A stretch of DNA of 64,000 nt, taken from Datura wrightii. Lineage: Eukaryota > Streptophyta > Magnoliopsida > Solanales > Solanaceae. Location of the stretch: positions 28,521,501 to 28,585,500 of the forward strand of contig JASDFA010000010.1 of assembly GCA_035772735.1 (NCBI GenBank), written 5' to 3'. Of this stretch, positions 44,026 to 54,629 are shown in pieces. Position 1 is the stretch's first letter, and each line of letters opens with the position of its first letter. Under the pieces are notes generated by a model, which saw only the letters and a program-made list of their open reading frames with translations, was not told the origin of the DNA and did no database searches. The position numbers and the translations under genes were made by a program.

Positions 44026-45755
44026 CATGCAAGGTGGAAGATTAGAGATGGTGATCAAGCTTAGCATTCATCAATTTCTTTTTAATTTCCTATTGGGTAT
44101 CTAAAGAAGTGTTAGAATCAGCTGTCGCAGGTATGTAGGGTTATGAATGGTTGATTTCTTTCATACCCGTGCGCAAACCCTCTCTAAAGTATTAAATTCT
44201 ATGTCTAATCTATGGGGTTTTAACCCAATGGCATGAATCTCCTATTTCTATACATGGGTATGATTTGATTATGATGTACTATTGAATTATGAAGCATGGG
44301 AAAATTTTATAATGTTTTCAATATAAAATCATTATTTAAGTTTTATGAATTTAAAGCCCATAGATGAGATGTTCATGAAAGATGAGATTTGTGATTAGTA
44401 TATGATGATGATGAGATATTATGATGAAAAGCATGATTTGAAGCTACCCATGTTTACAATTATGTTTTCAATTAGAATTGAGTATTTCTATGTACGATAA
44501 AGCTTTTGGCAATCCCCAGATGTCATGTATGAATGATGATTTTCCCAAATTAAGCTTACCACATTATTTTGGAGGGAAGGCTCCCAATTATATTTTCAGC
44601 TTGTGGTATGTTTTGAGCTAAAGCTTCTCATATGCATGATTTCATAATTGAGATGTTTTTGATTATTGAGCTTCATCAAGAGATGATGTTGAGCTTCATT
44701 ACAAAACATTGTAGAGCATATGCATGTTTTTGGTAGTAGTGTCTAGCACCTAGCAGGCTATGGGTCGATCACCCTATGCCTAAGAACTACACACCAACAT
44801 AGGTTGATACTGTTACATATATTACTTTGGGACCTCCCTTGTGAGCTATCCGCTACCCTAATGGACCTTCAGCTTGATATCGATATCATGGTATCGTCCT
44901 AAGCCCTAGCAAGGCTTTGGACGGCTCTACCCACTTGAGTGTGATAGTTGGGACCACGTAAGTTCTATCATGGTATGTCGGTTAAAAGAATAGCCTCCCA
45001 TTGTTTCTCATAATTTCATATATGCATATTTCATTACTCATGAGAATTACATATTTATATATGTTCTAAAGCAGGTTTGGCTCAATGTTAAGCTTTACTT
45101 TTAAGTGTCAGAATTCAGCTTTAAGTCACTAGATGCAGTGATGACGTTATGAAGTTATGTTATGTTATGTTATGTTATGTTATGTTATGAAAAAGATCAT
45201 GTTTTCAGAAAGAATTCATGCAAGCCCTACTCTCAGACTCTTAATATTTATGTTATATTATGCATTGTCTTTAAATGATTTTATTTAGTTAAGCGGTTTT
45301 ACTTACCCTACATACTCAGTGCATTCCACGTACTCAACGCATACTCTATGTTGTATCATTTCATGATACAGGACTGAGCTCTCATGTTCAGCCCCACTCA
45401 TAGTTAGCTTATCAAAGTTAGCATTTGGATTGTTGGTGAGTTGGGGTCTCACCAACTCTCGAGGACTAGACCATTCAGAATTCTTAAGGGTATTTCACTT
45501 TCAGTTTTATTGAGTTAGTTGGGGTCTTGTCCCATCAACTCGTCATGTTTAGAGGCTTTTTAGACATGTGTATGTATTCATCTCAGATATTGTATTTTGA
45601 TGTTGTGGTAGATTTAGACTTCTGCTATGATTATATTGTTGATTATTTAGTTCCCTTGATCGAGTCAGATGTATGCTAATGCCATTGGTCGACTTGGTCT
45701 CTCTCGAAGCTCCGTGTCCCATGTTATGATCTAGGCCTCCGTTCGGGTCGTGACA
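44026..45755 (+). repeat. E5 Tekay-type LTR, right part
   Basis: Continues 33522-34146 after the N1 insertion and ends 'gttcgggtcgtgaca' at 45755. No tRNA-Met primer site follows, and no polypurine tract precedes the start, so this is probably a solo LTR. Flanks are gtgtt (33517-33521) and atgtt (45756-45760), a target duplication with one mismatch. Confidence 0.8.
45154..45188 (+). repeat. Pentanucleotide microsatellite (GTTAT)7
   Basis: Seven perfect copies of GTTAT inside the E5 LTR. Confidence 0.95.
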
Positions 45756-45787
45756 ATGTTCTGACACTCACATTATCTTATAGGAAA

Positions 45788-46893
45788 ATGTCCTTATCTA
45801 GGCGTCAAGATAAAGGAAAAGATCTTATGGAGGCTAAAACATATCAGGAATCTGATCTAGCAAAGAACTCTGATATGGGCTTGAAAGAATGGAGTCTAAC
45901 TGTCTCTCCTTCAAGGAGAACTGAGCAATCATGGAAGAGGTCATATTTAATGTTGACTCATTCAAGGCTGACTACCCCAATTTTGACAAATAATTCAAAA
46001 TACGAGATTAGAAGCCTTTCACATGCCCTTGGACACCTACTTTCCAGAGTTGGTGCGGGATTTTTATGCCTCCTATAGGGTCCGACAGGACATGTTGAAG
46101 CACAAAGGCCAAGTAGAAATGATGCCTTGATTATCATCCATGCTTGTTTTTGGCCTAGAAATAGATATCACCCATAAGGCAATCAATTCAATTTATAGTG
46201 AAGATCTAGTCCATATTGGCTTGGGGTTTATAAAGAGATTGGCAGCAAAAGAGAATCAACATGCTTGGGTGGCAGGTATTATTGCTGATGGTCATCAACA
46301 ATGAGCGGTTGAGAAGAGTGATATTTATCACCACGATTTGATATTTGAAGTTAGAATGTGGCTTGACCTAGTGTGCGCCCGTATTATTCCCTCCAAAAAT
46401 ACAAAACATGTTCCAATTAAGATAGCCATCCTCAAAGCATGCATCACGGATCAGATTTATATTGATGTGGGGAGATCATAGATGAACAAATAAAGAGAAA
46501 GGCTTGACAACAGGCTACATCTACGCCTTACCCATCCCTCACTAGCTCATTATTTCTACGGGTTTGCTGCCTTTTTTTTGAACTACTAGGTAAATCGTGG
46601 TGGGCAGAGGGAGTCATTGACTTAGCAACCAAGACAGACAAGGATGCTCCAGCACTAAAAAAGTTAAAGTTAACTTCAGGACTAAGTGATCCTCTGTCCA
46701 CCGAGATATCTAGAGATGCCCCTATTTCACCTATGGCTAATAGATAGGTCTCTCCATAGGCAAGTAGTCTTATCCAAAAGGCACAGGTGGCTTGTGCCCT
46801 AAATGCTCAATTTTTGAAGTTAGTAAAAGTTATCCCTCCCATGATTCATAAAGCCATGAAAACGGCTATGCAACCAGTAGTTGACAGGTTATA
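45788..46893 (+). pseudogene. N6 ORF2 relic
   Basis: The frame begins MSLSRRQDKGKDLM, parallel to MASRQDKGKG of N1, right after an acceptor-like 'attatcttatag'. After a frame change it reads FPELVRDFYASYR, KGQVEMMP, EVRMWLDLVCARIIPS and YIDVGRS, matching the N1 blocks REFYANW, RGQIV, EARIWLKIVC and VNVG. The C-terminal text AQVACALNAQFLKLVKVIPP ends at a TAA near 46893. Stops and frameshifts make it non-functional. Nothing else of its element remains beside it: a solo LTR lies upstream and the N3 LTR starts 12 bases downstream. Confidence 0.65.
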
Positions 46894-46905
46894 AAGCTTG
46901 TGTGC

Positions 46906-47810
46906 TGATGTGTTGTGAGTTTACAGTAATTTTGATGCTTAAAACTGGGAAAATAACATGGACATAGGTGTGTTTATATATTTCTATAAAGTGCTTTTAC
47001 TTTGTTTTCAGGGAATATAGGTGTTGGGGCAAAAACGTGCAAAAGATGCAGAAAAATGCAGAAAAGAGGCAAAGTACGGATCTTAGTATAAGTCGTACTA
47101 AGATTGTACGAGTTATACTAAGACTCGTGGAAAATCCCAGAAGATTAGTACGTGGCAAAGGCAAAGTACGACTCTCAGTACGAGCCATAACTTGAGTCAG
47201 AGAATACTTTAGGGAAATTTGCGCAATTGAAGTCTCCTAATACGGGTAGCAATTATCGATCGAAGCATCTACCTACGAGCCCTACTGGGAGTCATGGAGA
47301 ACTTTACTGATTTTTGGGAGTTGGTAGATCTCATGTTACGACAAGCTGTTATGAGCAGGAGCAAGGTACGAGGCGTACCAAGACATTCGTAGAAATCTTC
47401 AGAAGATTCTAGAGTTCTCAGTATCAAACCATGACTTGGTTGTACAAATCGTGGGATCATATTACGAGTCGTACCAGAGGCCAACAATTAGAAAATTCGA
47501 TAGAAGCCAAGAGATGTACGAAATAGGGCACAACCCGTAAAATATTGTTACGGGTCATATGAATATTCATATGAAATATCGGCTCCAGATTTAGATATTT
47601 TTTTGTTAACATAGGAAAAGCATTTTATTATCTGTATAAATAATGTTTTAGGTTTCTTTTGGTTAAATGGAGAGGTTTGAAGAGGTTCATCATCAGTTTG
47701 TCATTAGTTTTTGACAATATTGGAGAGCAATTCTTGACACCTTAACTTGGTTTTTCTGAAATTGTTCTTGAATTTGGTCATCATATTTTCTTGCAATATT
47801 CAAAGCAGAT
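46906..47810 (+). repeat. N3 5' LTR, left part (split by E6)
   Basis: It starts 'tgatgtgttgtgagtttac', like the N-type LTR at 19479. Region 47070-47560 is dense in tacgagtcgta-type palindromes; TATAAATA is at 47635-47642. It is interrupted by E6 at 47811 and continues at 57207. Confidence 0.75.
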
Positions 47811-50387
47811 TGTTATACCCCGTAGAATTCCCAGCACTTAGATGACCTATTCGCATGTTGGTTAATCATATTTGAAGGCCATACGTGCTAGGGAAAGGCC
47901 CGGGAAAAAGATCGGACGAGAAATCCGTCGAACCATCGCAGGAGGAGCCGAGGCAGAGCCCCTCCGCGATGGCAGCGTGTCACGGAGGTGAGGCCTCCGC
48001 GATGGCTCCGTGACACGTTGCCCTTGTCCAGGCCTAAGTATATAAAGCCCCCACTTCGGTTGGAAATCATTTAACACTTAGTAAAATTTCCAGAAACGCT
48101 GTGAACAGAGGGAAGACGAAGAAAATTAAATATTTTCGTCCGATTACACTGCCAAACGCTGCCCAAACCCAAATTAATCCTAGATACCAAAGTATTTAGC
48201 AGCAGAGAGCATTTCTACGGAGTTAGTTTCACGAAATACGGCCGACGAATCACCGAGCCGCCGAACTAAAGTAAGTAGAATTGCTCTAAATTAATGTCTA
48301 TGTGTTCCTAGCTGAGAAGTAAATAATTCTCCCTTCTGGGCCGCTGAAAAATAGCGAGTTTTTGACCGTCTTTCGATAAGCCTAAGTTTAGGCTATAAAT
48401 TAAATCGAAAGTAAGGTCGCTCTTTACAATAACATTGTATTTAGTATTGATTGACGTATTTATGAATGCAGTTGGGAGAAAATAGTAGAAGTACCGGCCG
48501 AGCCTCGTCCGACGGACGAATATTCAAAGATAAGGTATGTAAAGTTAAGTTTCCTCAGCAAGTTAAGTAGCATTGAAGCAGTATAGTAATTTACAGACCA
48601 GTAGAATGTTCGGAAATCGATTATTGTGTTATTATGAATATGGGTGCAATATGAGCAGTTTTGGGTTGTAACGTGTACGATACCTATCCGTATGATATAG
48701 ATTCGGACGTAAGTGGTTAAGGTTGCCCAGTATATTCAGTATGTGATGTAATATGCCATGTTAAGATATTGTTGTGTTTAGCTGAAACCTCGCAAGGTAG
48801 TACAGTATCAGTAAGCATTCCCGATATAGAATAGTAACTGTATATGGTTTAGAAAGCATGTTAGAAATAGGAAATTATGTTAACACAGAAACTTAGTAAA
48901 CAGTATAGCTTTCAGTAGAAACACTTCCTCGTATAACTTTTACCCCAGTACAGTTTGACAGGAGGCTATATTTATATTTATACTTACCTGTCTCAGCATG
49001 TATCAGACACTTATAGATTACTATTATTAGCTCAGTATGTGATTAATATGATACCTTACACCTGTTAGTCTTAGCTTATGAGATACACAGACAGCATGAC
49101 TAGTTGAGACCATTGTATTGATTGGGGTTGGATTACCTAGCATCCCTGACCACCCAGGGTTAATAGCTGTATCGACTCGTCTGCCAGAGGATGAGGATAC
49201 GTCACTCTACAGAGTGATATGCCGTCCCGCAAGGGGACGAAGATGGGATGCCAGTTTCCCCATATTGTGCCTTGGTCGGCCCTTATACACCCCCGTCGAG
49301 CGGGTACGCCCGGGGTGTTGATTTAGAGTCCTTCGGACTCAGATACAGTTATAGTCAGGGGCTCAGCAAGCCCAAGTGCATACCCAGGGACCGGAAGGAT
49401 GCTTACAGCCACTATAGGAGATGGGATGACCGGGGTAGGGGCATAGATTCTATGTTGATTGTACCTCCCGGCTTATGGGGGCCGGGTAAGGTTTGTGTGT
49501 TCTATGTTATGTTATGTATGCTATGCTATGTTGTATTAGACGCGAGTGGGTTGGTAGTAGAATGATACGCCTCCAGGTATGATTCCTACTTCCTTTGGTA
49601 TCAGTAAGAACAGGTACGATCTACTTCATCAGACAGTTAAGTTATTCCTCCTACTTCTGCTTCATCGGTCATATTATTGCTTTCAGATGTTGTTTTCAGT
49701 TATATTATTTCAGTTGCTTTACATACTCAGTACCAGTGGTACTGACGCCCAGTGGGGCGCTGCATTACTTGCCTGCAGGTACTCATAGACGAGTAGGCAA
49801 TTCTACGTGACTCCCTATCAGCGGTTGAGTATTCAGTTCCAGTCATCCGGAGGCTGAATTTTAGAGGTGTAGTTCAGTTTCTTTTGTTGTATATAGTAAG
49901 GGTAGGTCGGGGCCCTGTCCCGGCCAGTTCTATTACTATTCCTAGAGGCTTGCAGTCTGTATGTATTCCCTGTGGTCAGATGAGCCGGTCGTGTGGGGCC
50001 GTGCAGTTGTATAGTTGCCTTTACTCTTTCTTTCTTTGTAATGGCCGTGTGGGGCCATAGTTTGCCAGTAGTGGTGACCTTGCCGGTTACGTAGCTTTTC
50101 AGTATGCTATGTTTGAGTTATAGATAACTAGACAGCATGGTGGCCTTGTCGGCCCGTATAGGTTCCCCTGAATTGAGGTGTTTCTGGTCAGCTGTTAATT
50201 GCAGGTACAGGAGGCTATAGGCCAATGGGCCGGAGGCTGTGTTTACAGCCGTTATATAGCCCTTTGTTTCCAGAAATGTGAGTTAGAGCCAGCCAGGCAC
50301 CAGATGTGCCCAGGCTTAACAGTCCAGCAGGTCAGGTCCTAGTAGGGCACCAGGTGCCAGTCATACCCCCTAAGGCGGGATGTGACA
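47811..50387 (+). repeat. E6 5' LTR (2577 bp)
   Basis: It starts TGTTATACCCC and ends 'ggcgggatgtgaca'. The palindrome cluster at 47961-48021 is nearly the same as the N1 U3 module. TATATAAA lies at 48039-48046. Open frames inside (for example 49118-49321, 49248-49565) recur in the 3' LTR and are not genes. Confidence 0.93.
48039..48046 (+). promoter_or_regulatory. E6 LTR TATA box
   Basis: TATATAAA lies 18 bases after the palindrome cluster, repeated in the 3' LTR at 54858-54865. Confidence 0.7.
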
Positions 50388-50391
50388 AACT

Positions 50392-50403
50392 TGGTATCAG
50401 AGC
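50392..50403 (+). other. E6 primer-binding site (initiator tRNA-Met)
   Basis: A perfect TGGTATCAGAGC four bases after the LTR end. Confidence 0.93.
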
Positions 50404-52380
50404 AGGTCGTGTCCCAGGGAGTCTGCAAGCCGTGCTAAGTAGAGTCTTGTCTATGAATGTGTTGTGCACCACATACTATAGGCAGGAGGCTGCGAGGCAT
50501 AATATGATGGTTACCCTTCTTTCTCAGTCAGTCGTGCTTTAGAGCGGTACAGTATAGGGTTGAGTCCCTGAGAACTTACCGTATTCTTTGATTACAGATA
50601 CAAAGGCAGATCAGCATTACCCTATCACAGGCAGAAGATCAGAAATAGCAGCGGAAGAGAGTATCAGTCAGTTATATGATAACTACAGCAGCAGGAGGAG
50701 GTATCAGAGACCTCCCAGCATGATACCTTTATTGGCATTATTCCTAGTATACGTTGATAACATCAGAATAGGGAGTCAGCAGTATAATGTACATATGAGT
50801 TGATTTACTTATTAGTTATATAAGATCTGATTATGATTACAGATAAGCTCAGACCACCAGGTAGGTATAAGAAAGAGAGAAAAAAATGCAAGAATCCCAA
50901 ATACATCTTTTTGGATATGGTACAGTTGAATGCTTTTATTGTTGTAATAAGAAAAAGGGTTATTCCTACCTCTTAAGTTCGATATCAGTATAGAAAAGGA
51001 GCATAAGACTTGAGAGGGGGTTGCCGAATCATACAGTAAGTAAAGATGGGTTGATTGATCCTAGTAAGTAGTGGAAGATATAGAGAGCCCTTATGATTAC
51101 GTAGGCTGTGCAGACCATTATGATAACCAGCCAGTAAAGAAAGTAAGACTGTTAGCTTACCCGAAGTAGGGGTAACAGACCTGCTAGTGATGAATGCCTA
51201 ATAATAGTCAAGTTTGAGCCGGAAAAAGGCCAAGCCCGCCATATATGCTAACAGATAGCAAGACATACCTATAAGATTATAGTTATGATCTAGTTGTGAC
51301 ATCGAGAGATATAGAGGTTATGTGAATCCGATGGGCTTGAGTATACGCCCAAAGAAGTATAGGCCGAGGCTTGATCAGTAATCTCATTAGCAATGAAAGG
51401 TAGGTACCTTGAACCCCAGAGTTTAGTTTAAGTAAGATGAGAGGAAGAAGCAGGAATGTCAGATCTTGTGGGGAAATTAGAACTACCCCAGATTGATAAA
51501 GTATCGTATTAAGGATTAAGCTTCGCGTTGACAGTAAGATTGCGGTTCAGAATACCGCAGTATGTCCGCTATGAAAAGGTTAAGAAGTTACCGATACAGC
51601 AATTCTAATCCAGTGTAGCCTAGAGATGAGGCCCAACAGACAGTTATGGGCTCTCAATATATGCCTAGTAAGGCTACAGGATTCGAGCGTCGACCCCCAC
51701 CTCGCAGAGCGGCGGGATTTTAAATAGCAGATAATAACTAGAATGTTTATGTTTGTTACTTTCAGAATGGGGTGACAATGCAATGAAATGATAAGTCAGG
51801 GTAGAAGATATTATTAGGCCGTAAGAAGCAATGTATCATGTACGATATGAGATTCAGCAGAGCATGTCAGAAATTATGAATTACCGGAGGAATCAGTACA
51901 TATTGTACGTAGCCAGCGATATATAGATATACAGATAATAGATAGGTTGTGAGTGGCTTCCTATAAGGGCTACAATCATAGATGCTGATTAGTAATAGAA
52001 AGCCTATACAAATTGCATTGGGGGACCAAAAAAAAAAAAGAAAAGGAGAAGAAAGAGGGAGAAGAAAGAAAGAAAAGAAGAAGAGAGAGGGCGGATTAAG
52101 TGTGAGTTACGTATGAAGTCATAAAAACTATCTCAGTTTTCAGTTATTAGATTAACAGACTTATGTGTTGTTGTCAGATTTAGGCTCTAAGAGCTTACTA
52201 GAGTTATTGACCTAAGACAGATGGCTAGATGATAAAGGCACAAGGTGCGCAGACAGTCGTTCAAGTTATCCCAGCAACAAGTAGCCTTAGCATTCGGCTA
52301 GAAGACCAGATAAGCTCTGTCTATACCGGTAGATTACTTGTCAGATTCTCCGGCATAATAAACCAGTATGACCATTAGTT
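50404..52380 (+). pseudogene. E6 gag/protease/RT region, scrambled
   Basis: The leader 'gcaagccgtgctaagtagag' matches E1 and E3. After it only scattered text resembles Gag or protease, and frames are shorter than 80 codons on the plus strand. A 64-base all-purine run lies at 52028-52091. Compared with E1, most of gag, protease and the RT N-terminus are deleted or rearranged. Confidence 0.6.
52028..52091 (+). repeat. 64-base homopurine tract
   Basis: Uninterrupted A/G run starting with 12 A residues, within the decayed E6 interior. Confidence 0.9.
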
Positions 52381-52870
52381 ATATGCCAATTCCTTGTAAA
52401 TGTGAATTTCAGCTAAGTTTAGTAGCCTTTTCGGTCACATGGTATCGGAGGCTGGTGTACAGATAGATACACAGAAAAATTGAAGTAATGAGGACCTAGC
52501 CTGGACCTACCACTCCGATCGAAGTACGCAATTCCTGCGGTTAGTCGGGTACTGCAGAGGGCCCGTGGAAGGATTTTCCACCTTAGCAGCACCTCTGACT
52601 AAGTTGGCACAGAAGGCAGCGAAGTTCCAGTAGACTGAGGCGTGTAAGCAGAACTTCCAGGAGTTAACAGCCAGGTTAACCGCAGCCCTAGTGTTAGTAT
52701 GGCCAGGAGATACAGAGGGTTGATGCAGCATGGCGAAGTAATAGTTTATGCTTTAGAAAGGGAAGATTTTGTATCACCCAGGAAGGGTTAATGTGGTAGC
52801 AGATGCCCTTAGCCTGAACTGCCTGAACAGTGAGGATAGACTCGAGGATTACACCAGTTAGCTAGTTAGC
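52381..52870 (+). pseudogene. pol: E6 RT end and RNase H remnant
   Basis: The text SLFGHMVSEAGVQIDTQK and FSTLAAPLTKLAQKAAKFQ is the RT connection region. MQHGEVIVYAL and YHPGRVNVVADALS are RNase H pieces, with the stretch between them (including two catalytic acidic residues) deleted near 52765. Stops are scattered. Confidence 0.8.
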
Positions 52871-52928
52871 CAGTCACATAGCAGAAATAAAGGATAACAG
52901 AACGATAATACAGAATGCCGCAGCGTTA

Positions 52929-54362
52929 TTGTTAGTGGTGGAGGTAAAAGAACGACAGTATGAGGATCCTGATTTAGTCCAGCTCAGAGATAGAGTTCAG
53001 AAGGGTAAGGAGCCAGATTTTCAGACAACCGGGGATGATGTGCTACATTGTAAGGGCCGCCTTTGTGTCCTGAATGTCTCAGGACTTCGCGGACAGATCA
53101 TGCATGAGGTACACTACGCTCGCTATTCCCTTCACCCAGGGGCGACGAAAATGTACCACGACATTAGAGACATCTACTGGTGGTCAGGTATGAAAACTGA
53201 GATAGCCGAATTTGTGTCTAGGTGTGCTAATTGTCAGCAGGTGAAAGCAGAGCACCAGAAACCAGGTGGTTTGCCTCAAGAGATAATGATACCTATGTGG
53301 AAATGGAAAGTAATAAACATGGATTTTGTAACAGGGTTACCCCGTACTAGACGCAGAAATGATTCCATTTGGGTAATAGTTGACAGGCTGACAAAATCAG
53401 CTCATTTCCTGCCAGTAAGGGCTACCTTCTCAGCTGAGGATTATGCCGAATTGTATATCAGAGAAATAGTTAGATTGCATGGAGTGCCGGCATCTATCAT
53501 TTCAGACAGAGGGGCACAGTTTACAGCTAGGTTCTAGCAGTCATTTCAGAAAGGTCTGGGGACGCAGATTAATCTGAGTACAGCATTCCATCCTCAGACA
53601 GACGGGCAAGCTGAACATACAATTCAGATGCTCGAAGATATGCTACGAGCGTGTGTGTTAGATTTTGGGGGTAGCTGGGATGAACATCTTTCATTAATCG
53701 AATTTGCTTATAATAACAACTACCATTCAGCTATTCAGATGGCGCCTTTCGAGGCATTGTACGGGCGGAAATGTAGATCGCCGGTGGGCTGGTTTGAGAT
53801 AGGAGAATCAGCATTAGTTGGCCCAGACATTGTTCGGCAGTCCGAGGAAAAGATAAAGCTTATCCGAGAACGTTTACTGACCGCTCAGAGCCGTCAGAAG
53901 TCATATGCAGATAGACGGCGCAGAAATCTAGAATTTTTGGTAAACGACTGGGTATATCTGAAAGTGTCCCCGATGAAAGGGGTAATGAGGTTTGGCAAGA
54001 AAGGCAAGCTTAGCCCAAGATTCATTGGGCCGTATCAGATTCGGCGAAGAATAGGCCGTGTGGCATATGAGTTAAACTTGCCTCCAGAGTTAGCATCTGT
54101 TCACCCAGTATTCCATGTTTCTATGTTAAGAAAGTTCGTAGGGGACCCTTCTACAGTAGTTCCAGTCCAGGATGTTCAGGTCACAGAGGAGTTAGCCTAT
54201 GAAGAGGTTCCCGTAGCCATTTTAGACAGACAGATTCGCAGGCTGAGAACTAAAGACGTTGCGTCTGTCAAGGTATTGTGGCGTAACAGAAATCGGGAAG
54301 AAATGACGTGGGAGGCTGAAGAAGACATGAAAATCAGATATCCTCACCTATTTCAAGCCTAG
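52929..54362 (+). pseudogene. pol: E6 integrase and chromodomain, one TAG stop
   Basis: A frame of 477 codons with a single stop, TAG at 53535. Counting from 52929, the zinc region uses His62, His69, Cys99 and Cys102. The catalytic Asp132, Asp193 and Glu229 are all present with 35 residues between the last two, the D-D-35-E pattern. After the core come LKVSPMKGVMRFGKKGK and SVHPVFHVSMLRK, then the chromodomain (residues about 420-477, VASVKVLWRNRNREEMTWEAE). It would insert the element and read histone marks. Only the TAG keeps it from being open. Confidence 0.93.
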
Positions 54363-54616
54363 TCAGACGACAGGTATGCCCGTATCAGTACTTATACAGT
54401 ATCTTATGATTGTATGTTTGTAAATGATAAAGAAGGAGTGATATTTAGTTGTCCAGTGAAGTTTAGAACATTGTGTGCAGTGCCTGTGTTGGACTTTTCT
54501 GCATTTCAGGTTTTTGCGATAGTCCATGTTACAGGGGAAACTCTGCAAAAATTTTCCCAGAAAGTAAAGTAAGCAGTCCTCTAGATAGCAGTATACATTC
54601 GAGGACGAATGTTCCT

Positions 54617-54629
54617 AAGGGGGGGAGAA
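54617..54629 (+). other. E6 polypurine tract
   Basis: 'aagggggggagaa' directly before the 3' LTR start at 54630, after 'ttcgaggacgaatgttcct'. Confidence 0.88.

Noticed and set aside
49118..49565. Open frames of 67 and 105 codons in the E6 LTR, present again at 55937-56384
   Set aside because: They are kept because both LTRs are young and nearly the same. No start context, domain or conservation outside the LTR supports a gene.
53628..54362. A separate host gene encoding a chromodomain protein
   Set aside because: It is in the same frame as 52929-53537, separated by one TAG, with the integrase catalytic Glu just after the stop. It is the retroelement integrase.
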